A stretch of DNA of 64,000 nt from G965276675 sp965276675 (GTDB lineage Bacteria; Acidobacteriota; Terriglobia; Terriglobales; Acidobacteriaceae): positions 3,968,001 to 4,032,000 of the forward strand of contig OZ255624.1 in the NCBI GenBank assembly GCA_965276675.1. Direction: 5' to 3'. The notes below the pieces were generated by a model. That model did not search any database. It saw only the letters and a list, made by a program, of their open reading frames with translations, and was not told the DNA's origin. Numbering within the stretch: the first letter of the stretch is position 1; every line of letters begins with the position of its first letter. This document shows, piece by piece, positions 35,763-43,444 of the stretch. A program made the translations under genes and the position numbers.

Positions 35763-38480
35763 ATGAAGATGCAAAAACTCATCCGGCTTTTTCTCCTCAC
35801 AACTCCACTGTTCGTCGCCTGTGGAACGCACCCGCCTTCAGCGTATGCCGCGACGCCAGGGCCTGGGGCCGACTTCACGGTAAGCACTCTCACTACCGCG
35901 ATCGGGGCTGGCACACCCTCGAGTGCCATCACGCTCTATGTCACCAACGGTCCTACAACCAGCAGCACAACTTTTACGCTGTCCGATGGAGGAGCCGGCG
36001 GCGTGTTCTATCCGACCTCGCCGATCACCTTTCCCTCGGGCGCCGACTGGACGCAATTTGTGTACACTCCTCCGTCGACCGCAACTGGAACCGTAACTCT
36101 CACGGCCACCGCATCCGGCGGAATCGCAACCGCGCATTCGATATCTCTTCCGATCGGAACGAGCACGGTGTTTGCAAACGATACGCTACCCGGAGCTTCC
36201 GGGGCCACGTTGCTTGGAACAACCCCAGCTATCGGGGCACCGTGGCAGAACACTTATCTTCCCACTTACATCGATGCATCCCTAGCCTCGGACGGTGCCG
36301 GCCACGTCTATCAGGCCACCACAGCTAGCGAAGCATGGTATTTCATCCCCACCGTTCCGGTGACACCGGATCATGACCAGACTTTACAAATTCGCGGTTT
36401 TGATGGATCCCATAACTATCTCGCTTTGATCGCCAACTCCCAGGGACTTAGCGATAACCTAAATGGCTATCTCTTAGGGACGAGCAATAATAGCTACTTT
36501 ATGAATTACGCGATCAGCAACGCGGACAATGGCGCCCTCGTTGGCGGTGCACCAGGCAATCCATCTGTTCCGACTCAAGGTGGAACGGCAACCGTGCAGC
36601 TTTCTGTCCGGTCGATCAACGGAGCGCAGGTACTGTTTGCATACGCCCAGGGTCAATTACTGGGTGGGTTTCCGCATGTAGATAACAGGCTTTCAGCGGG
36701 ATATATCGGTATTGCGTCGGCGCAAGCGTTGAATAGCCCAACTTCAGGTTATCTTGCGGGCGCAATTACTGGACGCAATACCGACTGGAGGGCGGCCCCG
36801 GTTGGTGGACATTTTTACTACATTTCTGCCACAGGAAACGATAGCCTCGATGGACATTCTCCGGCAACGGCATGGAAGTCTCTGGCCAAAGTGAACAGCA
36901 CGACGTTTGTCCCCGGGGATACGCTCAGTTTCAACGGTGGCGATACCTTCATCGGCACGCTGCAAAACGACACCCTTGCCGGGAGTCCGACTGCATACGT
37001 GACGATCACATCTTACGGTACAGGCGTGGCAACGATCAACGCGGGAAACGGCCGCGGACTCGTCATCACGAATCCCCAGTATTTGAACATCAACGACCTT
37101 AAGTTAGTGGGTTCTGGATGGACAGGATCCGGGGTGAATCTGGTACCCAATAATGGAGAAACTGGCATACTCCTGTACGTTGGTCAAACCACGGGCCCCA
37201 GGATGCAGAATATAACTGTTAGCAATACCGAGGTGACTGGATTCACCGTCGGCATCAACTTCTCTACCGGTTCAACGGGCGCTGTCGGGTTTCAAAACGT
37301 CGTCGCGTACAACAACTATGTGCATGACAATGTGCAGCTCGGAATCAACCTGCAAAGCACCCTCGCCAACCAGCAGGGGCCTGTTGACCAGAACTATAAC
37401 GTCTACTTCGGTTACAACCGGGTTACTAACAATCCGGGAGATCCAAACAGTGGCTCGGGTGGAGTTCATGGCACGGCAAAGACGGAAGCCGGCGGGATGC
37501 AGATCGGCGGCACCACGGGAGCTACCATCGAGCACAATTACATTGCCGACATCGCTGGATTTGGAGGGCTCAATACGGGCCTGACCCTGGGTGGATCGAC
37601 CGCGATTGTGGTAACGAACTCCAGGAGCTTCCGTATCTCTCAAAATGAGGTTGCCCGTACTAAGTGCAGCACCAACGTTGATGGGTCAGCAATCGATGCC
37701 GATCAGGATACGCAGGATGGAGACATCTTCGGTAACCTGACTTACTACAATGTCGGGCCATCCGTTCAGATAGGCTCCTATGGCGGAAAAACGACCAGTA
37801 ATATACGTGTCCATCACAACATAAGCTTCAATGATGTACGCGGAAACAACGCGCGCAACGTTTCAGAACAGGGCGCTTTGCGGCTGTGGGGTTCCACCGA
37901 TTCCATCAAGGTATTCAACAACACGAGTTATATGGATCTGACGTCTATTGCCGGGGGCAGCCATCCAAGTTGTTTTAGTTTCGAAATCGGACCAAACACA
38001 AACGCCGAATTTATGAACAACATTTGCAAGAGCACCGTTAGCCCCGCATTTTGGGCCAACCAGACGATTAACCCCACCCATCTGGGAGCGAACATGGTGG
38101 CCCTGGGGAATGTTTACGACCTGGGCAGTACCCCGATTTCCAATGATGACGGAACTTCCTACCGTTACATTTCCTCGCTCTCTGACTGGCAGGCGGCAGG
38201 CTACGAGTCTCTCAGCGGTGTGCATTACGGAGTGGCAGGGGATGCAGGATTGCTCAGCATTGGAAGTTTCTCTCCACCAACAAATGGCTTCATCCCGAGC
38301 GGCACACCCATAACCAGAGTGACAAACCTCGATCTTACCTCCTCCTCAATTTCGATCGGTGAAGGAACCGATCCATCACTTGCGCCTGCGCCTCTTGATC
38401 TGGGCCCCGTAAGCTTCCACGGAACGACTCCTCGACCAGGATCATCAGTTGACGCAGGCGCGGCTCCGTACATACATTAA
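35763..38480 (+). CDS. Parallel beta-helix surface lipoprotein
   Basis: 905 residues from ATG 35763. The N terminus has a lipoprotein signal with lipobox LFVAC (about residues 16-20). An Ig-like domain (about 30-140, TSTTFTLSDGGAGG and VTLTATASGG) is followed by a jelly-roll-like region (about 140-350), a linker DSLDGHSPATAWKSL and then right-handed beta-helix coils (about 370-760) with the Asn ladders VSNTEVTGFTVGINF, VAYNNYVHD and VHHNISFNDV. The beta-helix type is shared by polysaccharide lyases, hydrolases and phage tail spikes; no catalytic set was identified. As cargo at the element's right part it may alter the host surface or digest a polymer. Low charge and many Asn/Gly/Thr fit an extracellular protein. 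Confidence 0.78.
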   Translation: MKMQKLIRLFLLTTPLFVACGTHPPSAYAATPGPGADFTVSTLTTAIGAGTPSSAITLYVTNGPTTSSTTFTLSDGGAGGVFYPTSPITFPSGADWTQFVYTPPSTATGTVTLTATASGGIATAHSISLPIGTSTVFANDTLPGASGATLLGTTPAIGAPWQNTYLPTYIDASLASDGAGHVYQATTASEAWYFIPTVPVTPDHDQTLQIRGFDGSHNYLALIANSQGLSDNLNGYLLGTSNNSYFMNYAISNADNGALVGGAPGNPSVPTQGGTATVQLSVRSINGAQVLFAYAQGQLLGGFPHVDNRLSAGYIGIASAQALNSPTSGYLAGAITGRNTDWRAAPVGGHFYYISATGNDSLDGHSPATAWKSLAKVNSTTFVPGDTLSFNGGDTFIGTLQNDTLAGSPTAYVTITSYGTGVATINAGNGRGLVITNPQYLNINDLKLVGSGWTGSGVNLVPNNGETGILLYVGQTTGPRMQNITVSNTEVTGFTVGINFSTGSTGAVGFQNVVAYNNYVHDNVQLGINLQSTLANQQGPVDQNYNVYFGYNRVTNNPGDPNSGSGGVHGTAKTEAGGMQIGGTTGATIEHNYIADIAGFGGLNTGLTLGGSTAIVVTNSRSFRISQNEVARTKCSTNVDGSAIDADQDTQDGDIFGNLTYYNVGPSVQIGSYGGKTTSNIRVHHNISFNDVRGNNARNVSEQGALRLWGSTDSIKVFNNTSYMDLTSIAGGSHPSCFSFEIGPNTNAEFMNNICKSTVSPAFWANQTINPTHLGANMVALGNVYDLGSTPISNDDGTSYRYISSLSDWQAAGYESLSGVHYGVAGDAGLLSIGSFSPPTNGFIPSGTPITRVTNLDLTSSSISIGEGTDPSLAPAPLDLGPVSFHGTTPRPGSSVDAGAAPYIH

Positions 38481-38535
38481 GTAAGCTGGCTCACGGCCGT
38501 TTGCCACGACACCTACAGGGAATAGCAAGGACATG

Positions 38536-38581
38536 CTTGCCTAACTCAGGTTGATCTGACCTGGGTTGGGCAAGTTATTTT
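38536..38581 (+). terminator. Strong rho-independent terminator after the beta-helix gene
   Basis: A 16-base stem, CTTGCCTAACTCAGGT with ACCTGGGTTGGGCAAG (two G-T pairs), seven-base loop, then TTATTTT. On the other strand it would also face the convergent genes that end at 38629. Confidence 0.88.
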
Positions 38582-38628
38582 GCCATACAAGGGGAGATCC
38601 GGGAGGAGTCCCCTCGCCCTCTTCGAAG

Positions 38629-38958
38629 CTATGCTTCAGCGTGAATGTAAGAATCGTCTGGTGCCCAGTGGATCGCCTTAGAGATCTTCATCCAGTGGGT
38701 TACCCCTTCGATATCCGATTCGCAAATGGAATCGAACCATAATGGTTCTTCTTCACCCACGATCGTGATGTAAAGCGCCAAGTGTATGCGTCCCTCAGCA
38801 ATGACGAGTAAGTCATATAAGAGATCCTCCTCCGGAACACGTTCACTCACCTTTATAAACCCGAACTCTTCGTACGATTTGCTGATAGCCGTAAGAGCTT
38901 CTGTTAAGGTTGCGTGCTCATCGTATGCGTGGGCGACGTTCATCATCGTTTCAGCCAT
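38629..38958 (-). CDS. Acidic hypothetical protein of the element
   Basis: 109 residues from ATG 38958 with GGAGGT ahead. Very acidic (EEFGFIKVSERVPEEDLLYD; IVGEEEPLWFDSICESD), with mixed helix and strand, no membrane or zinc motif, no known family. It is the last gene of a minus-strand block of small genes reading from the right att side. Small acidic proteins in such elements are often anti-host factors or DNA mimics; here that is only a possibility. Confidence 0.6.
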   Translation of the reverse strand: MAETMMNVAHAYDEHATLTEALTAISKSYEEFGFIKVSERVPEEDLLYDLLVIAEGRIHLALYITIVGEEEPLWFDSICESDIEGVTHWMKISKAIHWAPDDSYIHAEA

Positions 38959-39045
38959 GTGACCTCCTGGTTAAGTTGCGTGGTTTCGGTTTTCGCGGGG
39001 GTGTTAAGTTCCCGCCGGATTACTCCTTCCTTCGTCGATTAGAGA

Positions 39046-39330
39046 CTAGGGTTTCTCGGCCATCGCCATCGAGAGCCTTCCTGCCATGTAGCAGTAACCA
39101 CCGAATTCTCGAACCAGCATCTCGCCTGAGATCATCTGCTCAAGCATTTGGTGAAATTCCGGTGATGCACCTATGTCAACCATCAGAGTGATGAGCTGAT
39201 CCTGGTAGGAAGACCGAATAAGTGAGCGCGCCATCTGTAGGGCAAGATTTTCTGGAAGGTCTGGTAATACATCGACGACTTCATCGTCCGTGATCTCGAT
39301 ACCAACAGAACACGAGTCCATTGTGGTCAT
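39046..39330 (-). CDS. Hypothetical helical protein of the element
   Basis: 94 residues from the ATG at 39330 (a reading from 39363 is possible). Acidic N-terminal part (EITDDEVVDVLPDLPENLAL) and amphipathic helices (ARSLIRSSYQDQLITLMVDI; FHQMLEQMISGEMLVREF). No family recognised. Its start lies inside the 3' end of the next gene upstream, so the two are coupled in different frames. Confidence 0.5.
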   Translation of the reverse strand: MTTMDSCSVGIEITDDEVVDVLPDLPENLALQMARSLIRSSYQDQLITLMVDIGASPEFHQMLEQMISGEMLVREFGGYCYMAGRLSMAMAEKP

Positions 39331-39466
39331 CTTTTGTGAAGCGTGGTTTTCTATCTGCTGCAAGGATCCAGCCGTCGCCTTCCGGTGCTTTCACCTTAGG
39401 TGTTTTACGGTTTGGCCGTGTAGCTCCCGCAAGAAGTGCAGATGACGTTATGCCAGATGTGGACAT
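39281..39466 (-). CDS. Small hypothetical protein
   Basis: 61 residues from ATG 39466, well placed behind AGGAGAA. Ends with DGWILAADRKPRFTKDDHNG and LVFCWYRDHGR. Unrecognised. It overlaps the downstream gene by 50 bases in another frame. The strong Shine-Dalgarno supports it. Confidence 0.5.
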   Translation of the reverse strand: MSTSGITSSALLAGATRPNRKTPKVKAPEGDGWILAADRKPRFTKDDHNGLVFCWYRDHGR

Positions 39467-39521
39467 GGGTAGTTCTCCTGAATTCAAAGTTGATCTTCCG
39501 AAGGGTTTTGGATGAGGTGTC

Positions 39522-39845
39522 TCAGCCGCGGCGGAGCGATGAAGGAACGACTGGCACCAAAAAGAAGCGGAGCACTTCTGGCGCGATCTCCCCATTCTGA
39601 TGAGCGATCGTTCGCAACTGGAAGGGGACAATGCCGATACGAGCCGCGAGCTCTGCTTCCGGCATGTCGGTGAGAACGAGTCGGAGGAGCGTGCGAACTT
39701 CTGATGCGCTCAGCGAAACGCAATTAGGATCGCCAGCGGCAACGTGCGGCGGGGCATGCCGGCTGGCGTACTGCAGAGATGCGGTCGCGTCATGTGTGGT
39801 TGATTTGAGGGAAAAAGGGCGTGCTGCTACGGTGAGTGTAGCCAT
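39522..39845 (-). CDS. Small HTH-like hypothetical protein
   Basis: 107 residues from ATG 39845 with GGAGG nine bases upstream. The N-terminal 50 residues look disordered; residues about 45-100 (LSASEVRTLLRLVLTDMPEA, ELAARIGIVPFQLRTIAHQ) have the spacing of a helix-turn-helix, so it may be a small regulator. It is followed by the three other small minus-strand genes and could control this block. Confidence 0.55.
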   Translation of the reverse strand: MATLTVAARPFSLKSTTHDATASLQYASRHAPPHVAAGDPNCVSLSASEVRTLLRLVLTDMPEAELAARIGIVPFQLRTIAHQNGEIAPEVLRFFLVPVVPSSLRRG

Positions 39846-39927
39846 TGGGCCTCCAGTAAGGCTCTTTGGTTAGCGGCTCGTGGGTGTTCAAGCACCTGCG
39901 GGTCGCGTTTCGCTGATTACAGGCTCT

Positions 39928-40095
39928 TCAACCTGCGCTTAATCTCTTCCTGCCGAACTCGATGTCGTGCAATTTACGCAGCGCTACTCGCATGACCTGC
40001 GTTGCACCGAGTCCCAGCTTCTTTTGCAGCTGCGAGATGATCTCCCGATCTGCCTCGGTGAATCGAAATGAAGAGGGTTTGTCGGGCCGATCCAT
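39928..40095 (-). CDS. Small ribbon-helix-helix-like DNA-binding protein
   Basis: 55 residues from ATG 40095: FRFTEADREIISQLQKKLGL, then GATQVMRVALRKLHDIEFGR. One short strand and two helices with the Gly-x-T turn fit a ribbon-helix-helix repressor. The open frame continues upstream to 40221 but that part overlaps a promoter. The probable promoter is at 40105-40131, so the message would be leaderless or have a very short leader. First gene beside the right att site, a common place for an element regulator. Confidence 0.58.
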   Translation of the reverse strand: MDRPDKPSSFRFTEADREIISQLQKKLGLGATQVMRVALRKLHDIEFGRKRLSAG

Positions 40096-40104
40096 AGGTT
40101 TGAA

Positions 40105-40131
40105 GGTATAGCCATATGCGCTACCTGTCAA
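40105..40131 (-). promoter_or_regulatory. Probable sigma-70-type promoter for the RHH gene
   Basis: On the minus strand TTGACA (40126-40131) is followed after 15 bases by TATACC (40105-40110), ten bases before the ATG at 40095. The -35 is perfect and the spacer short. Transcription would start at or next to the start codon. Confidence 0.45.
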
Positions 40132-40293
40132 CGCCAAACCTCTAGGAACATTAAAGAGCACGCTGCTGAGCGAAATCGCAGCAAGGGTTGCTATAACGCG
40201 CTTGCTGCGCTCCTCAAGCACGCGCTTTTAAGTCCCGTCAGAGTCCCGAACTTTTCCGCATTACGCGGTCATCAGGTTAAGTTGTTGATGCGA

Positions 40294-40338
40294 TTGGCGT
40301 CCCCGACGGGATTCGAACCCGTGTCATCGCCGTGAAAG
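40294..40338 (-). repeat. Right attachment site within tRNA-Glu
   Basis: The 45-base direct partner of 25056-25100. This copy forms the 3' half of the intact tRNA, so the element rebuilt the tRNA gene on integration and displaced the original 3' end to the far left. Confidence 0.9.
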
Positions 40339-40372
40339 GGCGGTGTCCTAGGCCGGGCTAGACGACGGGGAC
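40295..40372 (-). tRNA. tRNA-Glu(TTC)
   Basis: 78 nt including an encoded CCA. Acceptor GTCCCCG pairs with CGGGGAC, discriminator G; D arm with GTCTAGCCCGGCCTAGGAC; anticodon loop CTTTCAC giving anticodon TTC; T arm ACGGGTTCGAATCCCGT with the standard TTCGAAT loop. The outermost anticodon-stem pair would be C-A, which is slightly unusual and lies in the element-supplied half. Target gene of the integrated element. Confidence 0.95.
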
Positions 40373-40538
40373 GTAGTAGTTTCTCCACCAAAGCAGGAGA
40401 GGAACCGGCAAGCGGGAGCTCGCACCCTATGACTCTACCAAGGGCATTCCCGGGTGTCAAAGCACCATGTTAGTCCCGCGGAGCATGCAACGCCATCCTC
40501 CACAAAGCCCAGCAGAGCACTGGTTATAAGCTCTGTGC

Positions 40539-41234
40539 ATGCGGCGGTTTAAATACCTCGACACGCTCACCATCGTCTTTGTAGTCGTGCTGCTGATCTC
40601 AAACCTGGTCGGACCGAAGATCTGTCAGGTGGGCCCACTCAAGTTGAGTGGCGCACAGCTGCTCTTTCCCATCACCTATATCTTCGGCGACATCTTTACG
40701 GAGGTATACGGTTATGCTGCATCGCGCCGCGCGATCTGGCTGGGCTTCCTGGCGATGGGCCTGCTCTCCCTCTTCGGGTGGATTGCGGTCGCGTTGCCGC
40801 CGGCTCCGGACTGGCATAATCAGCAGGCCTTTGCCATCGTCTTCGGCCTGGTGCCGCGCTTTGCGGTTGCCAGTCTAGTAGCGTACTGGGCGGGCGAGTT
40901 CACCAACTCCTATACCATGGCCAAACTCAAGTTGCTCACCGGCGGCCGCTGGCTGTGGACGCGCACCGTAGGTTCCACGCTGACCGGACAGGCAGTGGAT
41001 ACGACGCTGGTGATCCTGATTGCGTTCTGGGGCTCGCCGCGCGCTCTAATCCTGACCGTGATCGCGTCATCCTACATTTCAAAGGTGGTTTACGAGGTAC
41101 TCGCAACACCTCTGACGTACCTCGTGGTGTATGGATTGAAACGCTCAGAGCACGTAGATATCTTTGATGAGCATGCGGATTTCAACCCGTTCCGCTTTCG
41201 CGCACGTGAGACCCAACCGAGAACTGAGAACTGA
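40539..41234 (+). CDS. yhhQ: Queuosine precursor transporter (YhhQ/VUT family)
   Basis: 231 residues with six to seven membrane helices. Family signs: VVVLLISNLVGPKICQVG, LLFPITYIFGDIFTEVYGY, FTNSYTMAKLKLLTGGRWLW and RTVGSTLTGQAVDTTLVI. The family takes up 7-cyano/7-aminomethyl-deazaguanine for tRNA queuosine synthesis. It stands alone, convergent with the aldo/keto reductase gene, with a hairpin between them. Confidence 0.92.
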   Translation: MRRFKYLDTLTIVFVVVLLISNLVGPKICQVGPLKLSGAQLLFPITYIFGDIFTEVYGYAASRRAIWLGFLAMGLLSLFGWIAVALPPAPDWHNQQAFAIVFGLVPRFAVASLVAYWAGEFTNSYTMAKLKLLTGGRWLWTRTVGSTLTGQAVDTTLVILIAFWGSPRALILTVIASSYISKVVYEVLATPLTYLVVYGLKRSEHVDIFDEHADFNPFRFRARETQPRTEN

Positions 41235-41307
41235 CTGACCCAATAAATAAGGCTTTAATCTTCGCGGGAAAAGTTTCGCCCCCACTATGGTTTACCTGCA
41301 GGCTGGA

Positions 41308-41327
41308 GGCCGCGATCACTCGCGGCC
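41308..41327. terminator. Bidirectional hairpin terminator
   Basis: GGCCGCGA (41308-41315) and TCGCGGCC (41320-41327) form a perfect eight-base stem with loop TCAC between two convergent genes. Only weak T tracts flank it. Confidence 0.7.
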
Positions 41328-41343
41328 TTCCATTCGGGCGCCT

Positions 41344-42234
41344 TTACTTTGCGGCCTTTTTCGCCTCTTCCTCTACTGCCTTCCACTCATCGTTGCTCAA
41401 CTTCACTCCCGCCGCAGCCGTATTCTCCTCCAGGTGCTTCACGGAAGAGGTGCCAGGGATGGGCAGGATGACCGGCGAACGATGCAGCAACCACGCCAAC
41501 GAAAGCTGCGAAACACTGATGCTGTGGCGCTTAGCAACCGTGTCTAGGGGGCCACCCTCCTTCGCAAGTTTGCCTGCGGCGACCGGGAACCACGGAATGA
41601 AGCCCAGCTTATGCTCCGTGCAGTAGTCCACTACATCTTCGTGCTGGCGGTCACCCAGGTTGTACTGGTTCTGCACACTAACAATGTCAATCACCTTCCG
41701 GGCCTGCTCGACCTCCTGCGGCTTTACCTCAGAGAGGCCGACATGGCGGATCTTTCCCGCCGTCTGCAGCTCCTTGATCACGCCGAGAGACTCTTCCACC
41801 GGGACCTTGGGGTCGATGCGGTGGAGTTGCCATAGATCGATGCGCTCTACCTTCAACCGGCGCAGGCTCATCTCTACGCATTGGTTAAGGTACTCGGGAC
41901 GCCCGACCGGCAGCCACTTGCCTGGGCCGGTTCGGGTCAATCCGCCCTTGGTTGCAATAACCAGATCCTTGGGGTACGGGTGAAGTGCTTCCGCGATCAG
42001 TTGCTCGCTGATCTCAGGGCCATAAGAATCCGCTGTGTCAATGAAGTTGATGCCGAGTTCTATCGCTTTCTTCAGAACCCTCTTGGCCTCTTCCCGATCC
42101 TTCGGTTCGCCCCAGATCCCCTCGCCCGTGATGCGCATCGCACCGTAGCCGAGTCGATGAATCGTGAGGTCTCCGCCGAGAGAGAAGGTGCCACTTGCCT
42201 GTGCCGTTGCTTCCGCTGTTGCGCTCATGGTCAT
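41344..42234 (-). CDS. Aldo/keto reductase
   Basis: About 296 residues from ATG 42234 (or 42228); a longer frame to 42378 runs into the promoter region of the divergent gene. (beta/alpha)8 NADPH-dependent oxidoreductase with the catalytic tetrad: Asp and Tyr in FIDTADSYGP, Lys in VIATKGG and His in LWQLHRID. Cofactor end PIPGTSSVKHLEENTAA. It belongs to the YdhF/YajO-like general aldehyde-reducing group; substrate unknown. Confidence 0.92.
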   Translation of the reverse strand: MTMSATAEATAQASGTFSLGGDLTIHRLGYGAMRITGEGIWGEPKDREEAKRVLKKAIELGINFIDTADSYGPEISEQLIAEALHPYPKDLVIATKGGLTRTGPGKWLPVGRPEYLNQCVEMSLRRLKVERIDLWQLHRIDPKVPVEESLGVIKELQTAGKIRHVGLSEVKPQEVEQARKVIDIVSVQNQYNLGDRQHEDVVDYCTEHKLGFIPWFPVAAGKLAKEGGPLDTVAKRHSISVSQLSLAWLLHRSPVILPIPGTSSVKHLEENTAAAGVKLSNDEWKAVEEEAKKAAK

Positions 42235-42331
42235 AGGATGCGCGACACCTCTTGATAGGTGCGCGCCACCGCAAGCTACGAGCGGGAACATTCCGCCTAC
42301 CATTTGCGTACTACAGAGCGAGGACGGGACC

Positions 42332-42724
42332 ATGACACAAACCTTTGCATTTCCGGCTTTGACTGAAGAGCAGCGCATTATCTTTGCAGCGAACTACAGG
42401 AATGTAGAAAAAGACGAGGTCGTGGGTGTCCTGCTGGCGGTGTTCCTGGGAGGCTTTGGCGCGCACCACTTCTACCTGAACCGGCCCGGGACGGGCGTGC
42501 TCTACCTGCTCTTCAGCTGGACCGGCGTCACTTACCTGATCGGCTGGGTGGAGGCCTTTTTTATGCCGGGGCGGGTACGGCGCTTCAATGCCGAGCAGGC
42601 CATGTATCTAGCGTCATCCATCGCCGCACACACACCAGCAACACCAGTCGTATGCCGGTCGTGTGGGGCGACAACCTCCTCGGCTGCCCGCTTCTGCGCC
42701 CGTTGCGGAAATGCAATCGGATAA
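42332..42724 (+). CDS. TM2-domain protein with C-terminal zinc ribbon
   Basis: 130 residues from ATG 42332. The TM2 domain covers about 28-80: two helices (VGVLLAVFLGGFGAHHFYLN and GVLYLLFSWTGVTYLIGW) joined by R-P-G-T-G. The last 25 residues form a zinc ribbon CRSCGATTSSAARFCARCGN. Such proteins sit in the inner membrane and their role is not known. Divergent from the aldo/keto reductase, about 100 bases apart. Confidence 0.85.
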   Translation: MTQTFAFPALTEEQRIIFAANYRNVEKDEVVGVLLAVFLGGFGAHHFYLNRPGTGVLYLLFSWTGVTYLIGWVEAFFMPGRVRRFNAEQAMYLASSIAAHTPATPVVCRSCGATTSSAARFCARCGNAIG

Positions 42725-42755
42725 CCGATGCTCAGTGCGTGTGCAGCCGTTCTTT

Positions 42756-42867
42756 GTCATTTTGAGCGTAACCGGAGGTGGAGCCGGAAAAGCCTGCCCT
42801 GAGCGGAGCCTAAGGGATCTGCTTCATCTTGTATTTTCAAATCGGCGCGAAGCGCCGCTCAACCAAA
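42756..42867 (+). repeat. Interspersed intergenic repeat, copy A
   Basis: Shares with copy B (43331-43414) the elements GTCATYTTGAGCGTAACCG, AGGTGGAGCC, ATCTGCTTCAT, TTGTATTT and the hairpin GGCGCGAAGCGCC followed by CTCARCCAAA. Copy A has an extra 21-26 bases in the middle. Both copies have the same orientation and flank the DUF1634 gene. Confidence 0.8.
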
Positions 42868-42907
42868 CGAGGAGGTTCGGCAAGTTACAACTCAACGCAC
42901 GGGTGCG

Positions 42908-43297
42908 TCAGCGCGTGTGCAGCAGGCTGAAGATCAGAATGGCGAGCACGAGAGCGCTGACCACCGAATAGAGCCAGTCCCGTTCCCTCGCAAAGCCCAC
43001 CAGGGCAAAGATGACGCGCGCCACCGGTGTCGCAATCAGCACCAAAATCCCAAGCTGGATGATGCTTTCGCTCTTGCCTGTCGTCAGCTCGCGGAAGATG
43101 CCCGGCAGGCTACGCGGTGCTCCGCCTGTTGCGTGGAAAGTCTTGTAGTCCGGCACCGGCGCGTGAAGGTGACGGAGGTAGAGCACGCCGCCGAGCAGCA
43201 CGATTGCTGCGGACAGCATCACGCCGATTCGCAGCAAAGTTCCCATTGCCATCTCAAGCTGCTGGTCCTGCTTGGCATCCGGAACGTAGGTGGCCAT
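42908..43297 (-). CDS. DUF1634 membrane protein
   Basis: 129 residues with three hydrophobic helices (IGVMLSAAIVLLGGVLYLRH; IQLGILVLIATPVARVIFAL; LYSVVSALVLAILIFSLL), the DUF1634 pattern. The family is usually encoded next to a TauE/SafE permease, as here, so it is probably a partner of that exporter. It is separated from the permease gene by a repeat copy. Confidence 0.88.
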   Translation of the reverse strand: MATYVPDAKQDQQLEMAMGTLLRIGVMLSAAIVLLGGVLYLRHLHAPVPDYKTFHATGGAPRSLPGIFRELTTGKSESIIQLGILVLIATPVARVIFALVGFARERDWLYSVVSALVLAILIFSLLHTR

Positions 43298-43330
43298 GAC
43301 TAGTGTGAGTCGTTGATTGGTAGCGTTATT

Positions 43331-43414
43331 GTCATCTTGAGCGTAACCGAAGGTGGAGCCGAAAGATCTGCTTCATTTTGTATTTAGAATTGGCGCGAAG
43401 CGCCACTCAGCCAA
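43331..43414 (+). repeat. Interspersed intergenic repeat, copy B
   Basis: Shorter copy of the repeat at 42756-42867, lacking its middle insert, including the hairpin GGCGCGAAGCGCC. It lies between the DUF1634 and TauE/SafE genes. Confidence 0.8.
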
Positions 43415-43444
43415 AAGAACGTGGCGAACTAACGATTCACCACT

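Larger units (their letters stand above)
25056..40338. mobile_element. 15.3-kb element integrated in tRNA-Glu (satellite-like or deleted prophage)
   Basis: Bounded by the 45-bp direct repeats at 25056-25100 and 40294-40338, the second being part of the intact tRNA-Glu. Contents from left: tyrosine integrase (frameshifted), zinc-finger protein, excisionase-like HTH protein, replication block (mini primase, DUF3987), P27-type terminase small subunit, small unknown proteins, surface-protein cargo, ParB fragment and a right-end block of small minus-strand genes. No terminase large subunit, portal, capsid, tail-assembly, lysis or conjugation gene was found. This set fits a phage satellite or a prophage that lost its structural module. 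Confidence 0.85.
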
